Shown: piece by piece, positions 1-5,983 of the stretch
Position numbering within the stretch: position 1 is the stretch's first letter
How the letters are laid out: each line of letters begins with the position of its first letter
Notes under the pieces: generated by a model
What the model was told of the DNA's origin: nothing
What the model saw: only the letters and a program-made list of their open reading frames with translations
Databases searched by the model: none
Position numbers and translations under genes: made by a program
NCBI GenBank assembly: GCA_017998735.1
Contig: JAGOCN010000070.1
Location: 1 to 7,654, forward strand
Length of the DNA stretch: 7,654 nt
Source of the DNA: Giesbergeria sp.
GTDB lineage: Bacteria > Pseudomonadota > Gammaproteobacteria > Burkholderiales > Burkholderiaceae_C
Direction: 5' to 3'

Positions 1-433
1 GTTCCAACCGTCCCAAGCCGATGTGCGGCGTTTTTTTTGCGCCGTGCACGGCAAAAACCAGTCCGGCGCCCCCATGGAAGCCATTGAAACCCTGGCCAGC
101 CTGTGGATTGCCGAGCACCCCGAGCACTACCCCGACCTGAGCGACGCCGAGGTGGCGCTGGTGCGCAACTACGACGAAACACCCGAGCACACGAATCCGT
201 TCCTGCACCTGTCGATGCACCTGTCGATCAGCGAGCAATGCAGCATTGACCAGCCACGCGGCATCCGCCAGGCGGTGGAACTGCTGGCGCGGCGGCTCGA
301 TTCGCTGCACGACGCGCACCACGCGGCCATGGAATGCTTGGGCCAGATGCTGTGGGAAAGCCAGCGCGCAGGCCGACCGCCCGATGGCGACGCTTATGTG
401 GCCTGCGTGCAACGGCGCGCCACACGCGACTGA
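1..433 (+). CDS. DUF1841 family protein (5' end cut by window edge)
   Basis: Small protein of unknown function in the DUF1841 family, widespread in beta- and gammaproteobacteria. The reading frame is open from the first base: codons from position 2 read FQPSQADVRRFFC, and base 1 is a G that would complete an ATG, so the true start probably lies two bases outside, giving about 144 aa, the usual family length. The internal GTG at 23 is not the start, because it would remove the conserved N-terminal F-x-PS-x-x-x-VRxFF segment. Other family-like segments are LASLWIAEHPEHYPDL and the histidine-rich NPFLHLSMHLSISEQ followed by DQPRGIRQ. It looks mostly alpha-helical and soluble, with no signal peptide or membrane segment. 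It stops with TGA at 431-433. The HIT gene begins 105 bases later on the same strand and may be co-transcribed. Family assignment is from motif recognition; no biochemical role can be assigned. Confidence 0.85.
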   Translation, partial: FQPSQADVRRFFCAVHGKNQSGAPMEAIETLASLWIAEHPEHYPDLSDAEVALVRNYDETPEHTNPFLHLSMHLSISEQCSIDQPRGIRQAVELLARRLDSLHDAHHAAMECLGQMLWESQRAGRPPDGDAYVACVQRRATRD

Positions 434-528
434 AACCCCAGGTGCCCCGCCCTTACCCGACCCCTCAGCCCCGAAGCGCTGCCAGTCGCAACGCAGCGTG
501 CAGCCCACAGGACACCAGTGTTCCTGCC

Positions 529-532
529 GGAG
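529..532 (+). promoter_or_regulatory. Ribosome binding site deciding the HIT start
   Basis: GGAG lies 6 nt before the ATG at 539. An in-frame GTG at 518 has no comparable site, and the in-frame ATG at 533 is only one base from this GGAG, so 539 is the best start. Confidence 0.65.
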
Positions 533-538
533 ATGTCC

Positions 539-988
539 ATGCCCCTGTTTGTCGATACCTCGCCACCCGGCGAATGCATTTTTTGCCGCCTGGTGCAGGG
601 CGAGATTCCCAGTGCCCGGGTCTGTGAAGACGCCCTGACCATGGCCTTCATGGACATCGGCCAGGTCAACCCTGGCCATGTGCTGGTGGCCACGCGGCGC
701 CATGCGGCCACGCTGCTGGACATCACGCCCGAAGAAGCTGGCGCCGCACTGCAGACCGCGCAGCGCGTGGCGCGCGCGGTGCAGGCGGTTTTTGACCCGC
801 CTGGCCTGACGCTGCTGCAGGCCAACGGGCGGGAGGGCGACCAGACGGTGTTTCACTTTCACATCCATGTGGTGCCGCGCCATGCGGACGACGGCATTGC
901 GCTGAGCTGGCCGCGCAAGGAGCCGGCCGCCGAAGTGCTGCAAGGTTATGCAAAGCGGCTGCGCAACGCGCTGGACGCACCGGGTTAG
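539..988 (+). CDS. HIT family nucleotide-binding/hydrolase protein
   Basis: A 149-aa histidine-triad protein, expected to bind nucleotides and hydrolyse phosphoramidate or phosphoanhydride bonds of adenylyl compounds in the cytoplasm. The triad H-F-H-I-H-V-V is at residues 106-112, with the middle histidine of the triad as the expected nucleophile. A CIFC pair (C13, C16) near the N-terminus, with H55 and H106, fits the zinc site found in many bacterial HIT proteins. NPGHVLV (44-50) and QANGREGDQTVFHFHIHVVPRH (split here as 94-103 and 104-115) are typical of the Hit branch rather than of HinT, which usually has a GGQSVGHLHLH-type segment. The size is normal for the family. Start chosen by GGAG spacing. 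It follows the DUF1841 gene and converges on the deaminase gene. The physiological substrate cannot be read from sequence. Confidence 0.93.
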   Translation: MPLFVDTSPPGECIFCRLVQGEIPSARVCEDALTMAFMDIGQVNPGHVLVATRRHAATLLDITPEEAGAALQTAQRVARAVQAVFDPPGLTLLQANGREGDQTVFHFHIHVVPRHADDGIALSWPRKEPAAEVLQGYAKRLRNALDAPG

Positions 989-1002
989 AGCGGTTTCCGG
1001 AC

Positions 1003-1050
1003 GTCCAGACGGCTGGACACCAGGCTGGCAACGACTTTGTTGCCGACCTG
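1003..1050 (+). terminator. Twin hairpins after the HIT gene
   Basis: Two hairpins begin 14 nt after the HIT stop. The first pairs GTCCAG (1003-1008) with CTGGAC (1013-1018) around a 4-nt loop. The second pairs CAGG plus GGCAAC (1021-1032) with GTTGCC plus CCTG (1039-1050), with a symmetric 2x2 internal loop and loop GACTTT. No U-tract follows on the plus strand (AAATATTGG comes next), so this is not a canonical intrinsic terminator. It may act as a 3' stabiliser or assist Rho-dependent ending between convergent genes. Confidence 0.4.
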
Positions 1051-1171
1051 AAATATTGGCAAAAAGTGCCTCCAGCGCATGCACAGCTTGCGCCAGCAGC
1101 TCCTTTTTTCATAGCAAAATTCAATGCTTTCCACAAAAGAGCTGCAAGCTGGCCAAGGCAAAGATGCCTTG
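1051..1171. repeat. Candidate degenerate interspersed palindromic element
   Basis: This AT-richer block in the convergent gap has short palindromes: GCGCA (1075-1079) with TGCGC (1089-1093), AGCT motifs, a T6 run with CATAGCAAAA after it (1104-1118), and a perfect hairpin CAAGGC (1154-1159) / GCCTTG (1166-1171) with a 6-nt loop. Read on the minus strand, the order TTTTGCTATGAAAAAAGGAG, GCTGCTGGCGCAAGC, then GCGCTGGAGGC and CACTTTTTGCC resembles intergenic palindromic elements that I recall as abundant in Comamonadaceae genomes. That resemblance is from memory and unverified; no second copy is present here. The rest of 989-1253 (1172-1253) shows no gene or clear signal. Confidence 0.3.
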
Positions 1172-1253
1172 AAAACACCGTTCCTTTTTGTCTGCACACC
1201 GCATTCGGGCTGGCCAGACCCCGTGCTTTCAATATCGATGCCGCTCCCTGTGC

Positions 1254-2300
1254 CTATGCCGCTGCAGCCGCAGTGAAATGCGCCTGCAGTTGCCCGATCC
1301 AGGCCTCTTTTTGCGCCTCTGGCACAAAGCTGGCTTCAAAACTGTTGCGCGCCAGCTGGTAGGCGTGCTGCGCTGTCAGCCCGGTGGCGGCAAACACCTG
1401 CAGAAAGTTGTCGTTCAGGTAGCCGCCAAAGTAGGCCGGGTCGTCCGAGTTGACTGTGGCGACAATGCCGGCGTCCAGCAGCTGCCCCAGGTTGTGCGCC
1501 GCCAGGTCGGGGAACACGCGCAGTTTGAGGTTGGACAGCGGGCACACGGTCAGCGCCACGCGCTCGCGCACCAGGCGCTGCACCAGCGCCGGGTCGTGCA
1601 CCGCCTGCACGCCATGGTCGATGCGCTCGGCGTGCAGCACGTCCAGCGCGCTCCAGATGTACGCCGGCGGTCCCTCTTCACCGGCGTGGGCCACGCGGTG
1701 CAGGCCAAGCTCGCGGCAGCGGGCAAACACGCGGGCAAATTTCTCGGGCGGGTGGCCCAGTTCGCTGCTGTCAAGGCCCACGCCAATGAAGTGTTCGCGC
1801 AGCGGCAGCGCCTGGGCCAGAGTGGCAAAGGCGTCTTCTTCGCTCAGGTGGCGCAGAAAGCACAGGATCAGCGCAGCGCTGGTGCCGTGCTCGGCGCGTG
1901 CATCCACGCAGGCGCGGTGCAGGCCGCGCACCACCACTTCCATCGGCACGCCCCGTGCAGTGTGCGTTTGCGGGTCAAAGAAGATTTCCGTGTGCACCAC
2001 GTTTTCAATGGCAGCCCGCGCAAGGTAGGCGCGGGCCATGTCGTAAAAGTCCTGCTCGTACAGCAGCACGCTGGCGCCGGCGTAGTAGATGTCCAGAAAG
2101 CTTTGCAAATCCGTGAACGCATAGGCGGCGCGCAGCGCTTCCACGCTGGCGTAGGGCAGCTGCACGCCATTGCGCTCGGCCAGGGCAAAGATCAGTTCGG
2201 GCTCCAGCGAGCCTTCGATGTGGATGTGCAGCTCGGCCTTGGGCATGCTGCACAAGAGCGCCGGCAGTCGCTCGGCGGCAATGGGTGGAACGTGGAACAT
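1254..2300 (-). CDS. add: Adenosine/adenine deaminase (ADD family, adenine-deaminase type)
   Basis: A 348-aa cytoplasmic metal-dependent amidohydrolase that converts a 6-aminopurine to its 6-oxo form with release of ammonia (adenine to hypoxanthine, or adenosine to inosine). Metal ligands fit H25 and H27 in [17 protein letters not shown]205 in HAGEEGPP, and D286 in [11 protein letters not shown]; catalytic residues fit E208, H229 (RIDHGV) and D287. The N-terminal [24 protein letters not shown] (173-185) and doubled-glutamate HAGEEGPP motifs are those I associate with the bacterial adenine-deaminase subgroup, so adenine or an N6-substituted adenine is a likelier substrate than adenosine. The ATG at 2300 has GGAG 7 nt upstream and overlaps the stop of the oxygenase gene by one base (TGATG), implying translational coupling. 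A later Met19 start is possible but has less support. It ends in a run of five alanines and TAG. The BMP transporter genes upstream support a purine role. Confidence 0.9.
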   Translation of the reverse strand: MFHVPPIAAERLPALLCSMPKAELHIHIEGSLEPELIFALAERNGVQLPYASVEALRAAYAFTDLQSFLDIYYAGASVLLYEQDFYDMARAYLARAAIENVVHTEIFFDPQTHTARGVPMEVVVRGLHRACVDARAEHGTSAALILCFLRHLSEEDAFATLAQALPLREHFIGVGLDSSELGHPPEKFARVFARCRELGLHRVAHAGEEGPPAYIWSALDVLHAERIDHGVQAVHDPALVQRLVRERVALTVCPLSNLKLRVFPDLAAHNLGQLLDAGIVATVNSDDPAYFGGYLNDNFLQVFAATGLTAQHAYQLARNSFEASFVPEAQKEAWIGQLQAHFTAAAAA

Positions 2301-3283
2301 CAGCAGACTCCGAAAGTGGTGCCGCTGGCCTTGAGGAAGCGGCGGTAGGCCATGGACGCCTTGTCCACGGCAATGGACATTTCCGCACGCGGGTCCAGCG
2401 GCAGCGCCTTGGGGCGCTGCGATTCGAGGATCGGCTGGTCCTGCGTGAAGATGGTGTGCTGGAAGGACTGGAGCTTCTCGTCGGGCGAATCAAAGTCGGC
2501 CACTGCCAGGCGAAACCACACCCGGCTGCGCTCGGGCGCCAGCGGGCAGATGTAAAGCGCAATCGACTCGCGCCAGTCTTCGATAGCCGTGGTGCCTGCT
2601 TCCGGCACCTTGGTCAGCACGGCGGCGTAGGGGGCTGTGACCTCGTAGGTGTATTCGACCTGGGCCGGCGCGGTGGAGTGCAGGTTCGACTGCGGCTGCC
2701 AGGCCTTGCAGCCCAGGGCAAGCAGGCCGGTGGGTGTGGTCTCGACTTGGTAGTCGTCCATGGACGTGGCCTTGCGCGAACCGAGCCAGCCCTCGTGCAC
2801 AAAACCGAAATGCGTCACGTCCAGAAAGTTTTCCACAATGCGCGGCGCGCTGGCGGCCACGTCGTAGGGGCCGCAGTTGAGCTTGCGCAGGCGGCTGTCG
2901 CCCTCGGCGGCAAACACCGGCAGCGCAGTCGCCGTTTCGGCACCGGCCTGCAGCCGCACCCACACCAGACCGTGCGCTTCGCAGGCCTCGAAACGGCGCG
3001 CGCAATGCACTGCAGCGGGCTGGAAATCGGGCATGGCAGGCATGTGCACGCACTGGCCACCGGGGGCAAACTGCCAGCCGTGGTAGGCGCATTCCAGCCG
3101 GTTGTCGTGCACCCGGCCCAGCGACAGGCGGGCGCCCCGGTGCGGGCACCGGTCGGCAAAGGCCTGCACCGCGCCATCGTCGGCACGCCACAGCACCACA
3201 TCGCGCTCCAGCAGCTGCACGGCCAGGGGGGTGTGCTGCACGGCGTCCGACAGCGCCACCGGGTGCCACAAGCTCGCTTCCAT
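2300..3283 (-). CDS. Rieske [2Fe-2S] non-heme iron oxygenase, putative purine N-demethylase-like
   Basis: A 327-aa oxygenase alpha-type subunit. The N-terminal Rieske domain (about residues 6-111) has C46-P-H48 in [13 protein letters not shown] and C65-x-x-H68 in ECAYHGWQF as cluster ligands. The catalytic half has the mononuclear-iron motif [13 protein letters not shown] (D155, H158, H163) and a probable third ligand D282 in [11 protein letters not shown]. The class uses O2 and electrons for hydroxylation or oxidative dealkylation. The compact size, FWHPV-like start (LWHPVAL) and the QDxPxxESQ-P and VDKASxxYRxFL C-terminal segments recall NdmA-type methylxanthine N-demethylases and vanillate demethylases; this comparison is from memory. 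No reductase or ferredoxin partner is in the window. Its stop overlaps the deaminase start. Start: ATG 3283 with AGGAG 11 nt upstream; the adjacent in-frame GTG at 3286 would give 8-nt spacing and is a real alternative. The frame stays open to 3397, but the extension (…CTTAPLQVLHCPDR…) does not resemble the family. Substrate is inferred only. Confidence 0.85.
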   Translation of the reverse strand: MEASLWHPVALSDAVQHTPLAVQLLERDVVLWRADDGAVQAFADRCPHRGARLSLGRVHDNRLECAYHGWQFAPGGQCVHMPAMPDFQPAAVHCARRFEACEAHGLVWVRLQAGAETATALPVFAAEGDSRLRKLNCGPYDVAASAPRIVENFLDVTHFGFVHEGWLGSRKATSMDDYQVETTPTGLLALGCKAWQPQSNLHSTAPAQVEYTYEVTAPYAAVLTKVPEAGTTAIEDWRESIALYICPLAPERSRVWFRLAVADFDSPDEKLQSFQHTIFTQDQPILESQRPKALPLDPRAEMSIAVDKASMAYRRFLKASGTTFGVC

Positions 3284-3320
3284 CACGGGTTCAACTCCTG
3301 TGGCAGAGTGTTTGCATGGG

Positions 3321-3371
3321 CGGTCCGGACAGTGCAGCACCTGCAGTGGTGCAGTGGTGCATCGGTCCGGA
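3321..3371. promoter_or_regulatory. Direct repeats CGGTCCGGA upstream of the oxygenase gene
   Basis: CGGTCCGGA occurs at 3321-3329 and again at 3363-3371, start to start 42 bases (about four helical turns). Between them lie a tandem GCAGTGGT GCAGTGGT (3343-3358) and a short stem GCACC (3337-3341) / GGTGC (3348-3352). Each 9-mer contains the palindrome TCCGGA. On the minus strand a TTGACT (3384-3379) sits next to the upstream copy, but no good -10 box follows at 16-18 bp. The layout could be an operator for an internal promoter of the oxygenase-deaminase pair, but no known regulator site is recognised. Confidence 0.25.
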
Positions 3372-3432
3372 AACGGCAAGTCAAACGCGCTCTGCAATGA
3401 AAACAGGCCGCACGCAGGCAGGCCCTTGCAAA

Positions 3433-3452
3433 GCCGTGCGCGAACGCACGGC
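3433..3452 (-). terminator. Perfect 8-bp GC hairpin with UUCG loop after the second BMP gene
   Basis: On the minus strand GCCGTGCG pairs perfectly with CGCACGGC around a TTCG tetraloop, 17 nt after the TAA of the preceding binding-protein gene. Only three T residues follow (TTTGC), so full termination is doubtful. A partial terminator or a block to 3' exonucleases protecting the transporter mRNA fits better. UUCG-capped stems are known to be unusually stable. Confidence 0.55.
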
Positions 3453-3469
3453 CCATGGTCGGCAGTGGC

Positions 3470-4636
3470 TTACTTGCCGTCGCTGCCTGGCACCTTGCCT
3501 TCCACGCCCTTGACGTAGAAGTTGACGCCGCCGAGGAACTTGTCGTCGGCGACCATGTCGGCGGCCAGGATTTCCTTGCCGGCGTTGTCCATCAACGGGC
3601 CTTTCCAGATCGAGAAGCTGCCATCCCTCAGACCGTTCTTGACCTCTTCCAGGCGGGCGCGGGTTTCGGCGGGCACGTCCTCGGCCACCGACACCAGGTC
3701 AATGGCGCCCTCCTTCACGCCCCACCACGCCTGGCCGGTGGTCCAGGTGCCTTCCAGCGCGTCTTTCACGGCCTTGGTGTAGTACGGGGTCCAGTTGATG
3801 ATGGCCGAACCCAGGTGCGCCTTGGGGCCGTAGGCGGTCATGTCCGAGTCCCAGCCAAAGGCGCGCTTGCCTTTTTCTTGCGCGGTCTTGAGCACGGCGG
3901 GCGAATCGGTGTTCTGGAACAGCACGTCGGCGCCGCCATTGATCAGGCTGGTGGCGGCTTCGGTTTCTTTGGGCGGGCTGAACCATTCGTTCACCCACAC
4001 CACCTTGGTGGTGATTTTCGGGTTCACCGACTGCGCGCCCAGCGTGAAGCTGTTGATGTTGCGCACCACTTCCGGAATCGGCACCGAGCCGACCACGCCC
4101 AGCGTGTTGGTCTTGGTCATGGCGCCGGCCACGATGCCGGCCAGGTACGCGCCCTCGTAGGTGCGGCTGTCGTAGGTGCGCAGGTTGGGCGCGGTCTTGT
4201 AGCCGGTGGCGTGCTCAAACTTCACTTCGGGGTGGTCGGCGGCGATCTTCACCATGGTTTCCATGTAGCCGAAGGTGGTGCCAAAAACCATCTGGTTGCC
4301 CTGGCCGACAAAGTCGCGCAGCACGCGCTCGGCGTCGGCCGACTCGGGCACGCTTTCCACATAGGTGGTAACGATCTTGTCGCCAAATTCCTTTTCCAGC
4401 GCCTTGCGGGCGTTGTCGTGCGCAAACGACCAGCCGCCGTCGCCCACCGGGCCGATGTAGGCAAAGGCAATCTTCAGCGGCCCGGTGCTGGCAGCGGGAG
4501 CTTCGGCGGCCGGGGGTGCCACCACGGCGGGGGCCGGTGCCGGCTCGTCCTTCTTGCCGCAGGCCACCAGTGCGGTGGCGGCCAGTGCAGACAGGGCTGC
4601 GGTCTTGAGCAGGGAGCGTTTGCGCAAATCGGTCAT
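3470..4636 (-). CDS. BMP family ABC transporter substrate-binding lipoprotein (downstream paralogue)
   Basis: A 388-aa periplasmic binding lipoprotein of the Bmp/PnrA family, which captures purine nucleosides or bases for ABC import. The N-terminus MTDLRKRSLLKT, a hydrophobic stretch and the lipobox LVAC with C26 as lipidated cysteine form a type II signal. An Ala/Pro-rich linker (about 30-53) precedes the globular domain. Family features include GDGGW (65-69), VESVPESADAERV, FEHATGYKT, YEGAYLAGIVAG (160-171), PIPEVVRNINSF, VWVNEWFSPPKE and NTDSPAV (242-248). The ATG at 4636 is preceded by GAAAGAAATCCG, a weaker Shine-Dalgarno than the AAGGA of its upstream paralogue. It aligns without gaps to the upstream protein over the mature domain, about two-thirds identical by eye. 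Residues F240, D244 and W262 are Y, N and K in the paralogue; some of these may touch ligand. The ATPase and permeases lie upstream. Substrate is inferred from family and the neighbouring deaminase. Confidence 0.93.
   Translation of the reverse strand: MTDLRKRSLLKTAALSALAATALVACGKKDEPAPAPAVVAPPAAEAPAASTGPLKIAFAYIGPVGDGGWSFAHDNARKALEKEFGDKIVTTYVESVPESADAERVLRDFVGQGNQMVFGTTFGYMETMVKIAADHPEVKFEHATGYKTAPNLRTYDSRTYEGAYLAGIVAGAMTKTNTLGVVGSVPIPEVVRNINSFTLGAQSVNPKITTKVVWVNEWFSPPKETEAATSLINGGADVLFQNTDSPAVLKTAQEKGKRAFGWDSDMTAYGPKAHLGSAIINWTPYYTKAVKDALEGTWTTGQAWWGVKEGAIDLVSVAEDVPAETRARLEEVKNGLRDGSFSIWKGPLMDNAGKEILAADMVADDKFLGGVNFYVKGVEGKVPGSDGK
3969..4088 (-). repeat. Paralogue repeat, copy in the downstream BMP gene
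   Basis: Part of the tandem duplication of the two binding-protein genes at a constant offset of 1303 bases. Two blocks are identical with the other copy: 3969-4008 (40 bp) and 4047-4088 (42 bp), separated by diverged sequence. They encode the NEWFSPPKE and IPEVVRNINSF regions. Confidence 0.85.
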
Positions 4637-4722
4637 CGGATTTCTTTCAGGTTGAAAAATCGAAGTGGAGGAAAAGAAAAAAGTTCTGGCACTGCCTGCA
4701 CCCGGCCTGGCCAGTGGCTGTC

Positions 4723-4765
4723 CGGGGCAGCCGCCCCGAGGTTGTGCCGAAAGCGCTGCAGCGCT
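4723..4765 (-). other. Hairpin cluster between the two BMP genes
   Basis: The 142-base gap (4637-4778) holds a self-complementary 14-mer AGCGCTGCAGCGCT (4752-4765) and a perfect 6-bp stem CGGGGC (4723-4728) / GCCCCG (4733-4738). An alternative stem GGCTG (4716-4720) / CAGCC (4728-4732) overlaps the latter, so the two cannot form together. A T-rich stretch (TTTTTTCTTTT on the minus strand, near 4672-4682) follows some 40 nt later. These may act as processing or attenuation structures; no promoter is seen. Confidence 0.4.
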
Positions 4766-4778
4766 GCGGCAGCCGGGC

Positions 4779-5936
4779 TCACTGGCCGCCGGGCACCTTG
4801 CCTTCAACGCCCTTGACGAAGAAGTTGATGCCGGTCAGAAACGGCAGGTCGCCCACTTGGCCGGCGGTCAGCAATTCTTTGCCGGTGTTGTCGCTGACCG
4901 GGCCGGTCCAGACATGGAAGGTGCCGTCTTTGAGGCCTGCCCTGGCCTTGGCGACGCGGTCCTTGATGTCCTGCGGCACGTCGTCGGCAATCTTCAAGAG
5001 GTCGATGGCGCCTTCCTTCACGCCCCACCAGAACGCGCCGCTTTGCCATTTGCCGTCCAGCGTGTCCTGCGTCACCTTGGTGTAGTAGGGCGTCCAGTCC
5101 ACCACAGCCGAGCCCAGATGCGCCTTGGGCGCAAAGGCGCTCATGTCGCCGTCCTTGCCAAAGGCGCGCACGCCACGCTCTTCGGCCGTTTTGAGCACGG
5201 CGGGCGAGTTGGTGTTCTGGTACATCACGTCCACGCCGCCGTTGATCAGGCTGGTGGCGGCTTCGGACTCCTTGGGCGGGCTGAACCATTCGTTCACCCA
5301 CACCACCTTGGCAACGATGGACGGGTCCACGCTTTGCGCGCCCAGCACAAAGCTGTTGATGTTGCGCACCACTTCCGGAATCGGCACCGAGGCCACCACA
5401 CCCACCGTCTTGGTCTTGGTCATGCCGCCGGCCACGATGCCGGCCAGGTAGGCGCCCTCGAAGGTCTTGGTGTCGTAGGTGGCCACGTTGGCGCCGGTCT
5501 TGTAGCCGGTGGCGTGTTCAAACTTCACGCCGGGCGTGTCGGCCGCCACCTTCTGCACAAATTCCTGGTAGCCGAAGCTGGTGGCAAAAATCAATTGGTT
5601 GCCCTGCCCGGCCATGTCGCGCATCACGCGCTCGGCGTCGGCACTTTCGGGCACGCTTTCGACAAAGGAGGTTTCAATCTTGTCGCCGAACTTTTCCTGG
5701 ATTGCGCGGCGGCCCAGCTCGTGCTGGTAGGTCCAGCCACCGTCGCCAATCGGGCTGACATACAAAAACGCCATCTTGAGCGGTGCGGCCGGGGCCGCAG
5801 CAGTGGCAGCAGGTGCGGGCGTTGCTGCGGCCGGGGCCGCCTCGTCCTTCTTGCCGCAGCCCACCAGGGCGGCAGCGGCCACCGCCGTCAGGGCAGCGGC
5901 CTTGATCAGCGCGGCGCGTTTGTGCAGGTTTGTCAT
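4779..5936 (-). CDS. BMP family ABC transporter substrate-binding lipoprotein (upstream paralogue)
   Basis: A 385-aa periplasmic lipoprotein paralogous to the next gene and expected to deliver purine-type ligands to the permeases encoded just upstream. MTNLHKRAALIK, a hydrophobic segment and lipobox LVGC with C27 give a lipoprotein signal; an Ala/Pro/Thr linker runs to about residue 51. The binding domain begins PLKMAFLYVSPIGDGGW (51-67) and carries VESVPESADAERV, FEHATGYKT, FEGAYLAGIVAG, PIPEVVRNINSF and NTNSPAV. Candidate pocket-region differences from the paralogue are Y238, N242 and K260. The ATG at 5936 has AAGGA 6 nt upstream. It lies 68 nt after permease 2, behind a GC hairpin and T-tracts that could tune its level. 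The gene ends in TGA at 4781-4779. Two similar binding proteins beside one permease pair suggest a widened or split ligand range; redundancy is the alternative. Confidence 0.93.
   Translation of the reverse strand: MTNLHKRAALIKAAALTAVAAAALVGCGKKDEAAPAAATPAPAATAAAPAAPLKMAFLYVSPIGDGGWTYQHELGRRAIQEKFGDKIETSFVESVPESADAERVMRDMAGQGNQLIFATSFGYQEFVQKVAADTPGVKFEHATGYKTGANVATYDTKTFEGAYLAGIVAGGMTKTKTVGVVASVPIPEVVRNINSFVLGAQSVDPSIVAKVVWVNEWFSPPKESEAATSLINGGVDVMYQNTNSPAVLKTAEERGVRAFGKDGDMSAFAPKAHLGSAVVDWTPYYTKVTQDTLDGKWQSGAFWWGVKEGAIDLLKIADDVPQDIKDRVAKARAGLKDGTFHVWTGPVSDNTGKELLTAGQVGDLPFLTGINFFVKGVEGKVPGGQ
5272..5391 (-). repeat. Paralogue repeat, copy in the upstream BMP gene
   Basis: The matching half of the duplicated segment. 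Identical blocks 5272-5311 and 5350-5391 correspond to 3969-4008 and 4047-4088 at offset 1303. Confidence 0.85.
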
Positions 5937-5950
5937 CGGATTTCCTTCAA

Positions 5951-5978
5951 GTCAAAAACAGGTCAAAAATGGCAAAAA
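5951..5978. promoter_or_regulatory. Three phased A-tracts in the leader of the upstream BMP gene
   Basis: A5 tracts lie at 5954-5958, 5965-5969 and 5974-5978, spaced 11 and 9 bases, near one helical turn. Two sit in the tandem unit GTCAAAAA (5951-5958 and 5962-5969). On the minus-strand transcript they form three U5 runs between the upstream hairpin and the Shine-Dalgarno. Such phasing can bend DNA; as RNA the runs could serve as a terminator tail or as a single-stranded protein-binding site. Confidence 0.4.
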
Positions 5979-5983
5979 CAACA

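Noticed and set aside
434..538. Promoter or small gene between the DUF1841 and HIT genes
   Set aside because: No -35/-10 pair and no coding frame with a start and Shine-Dalgarno was found; only the HIT ribosome binding site is supported.
1188..2348. Long plus-strand open frame of 386 codons opposite the deaminase gene
   Set aside because: Its translation is low-complexity (His/Gln/Arg/Val-rich) with no recognisable motif, while the opposite strand encodes a complete amidohydrolase. It is open only because of GC-rich codon bias.
3379..3384. Minus-strand TTGACT as a -35 box for the oxygenase gene
   Set aside because: No credible -10 hexamer follows at 16-18 bp; kept only as a note on the repeat feature.
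3284..3397. 38-residue N-terminal extension of the oxygenase
   Set aside because: The frame is open, but the extension lacks family resemblance and covers the repeat region. The ATG at 3283 (or GTG at 3286) has a Shine-Dalgarno and starts just before the conserved LWHPV segment.
4637..4778. Purine riboswitch before a binding-protein gene
   Set aside because: No conserved purine-aptamer core or three-way junction can be drawn, and such riboswitches are mainly known from Firmicutes. Only simple hairpins are seen.
3455..4816. Long plus-strand open frame opposite the downstream BMP gene
   Set aside because: The product is rich in Gly, His and Val and mirrors the real gene. The same type of frame recurs at 4665-6020 opposite the paralogue, as expected for an antisense shadow of duplicated genes.
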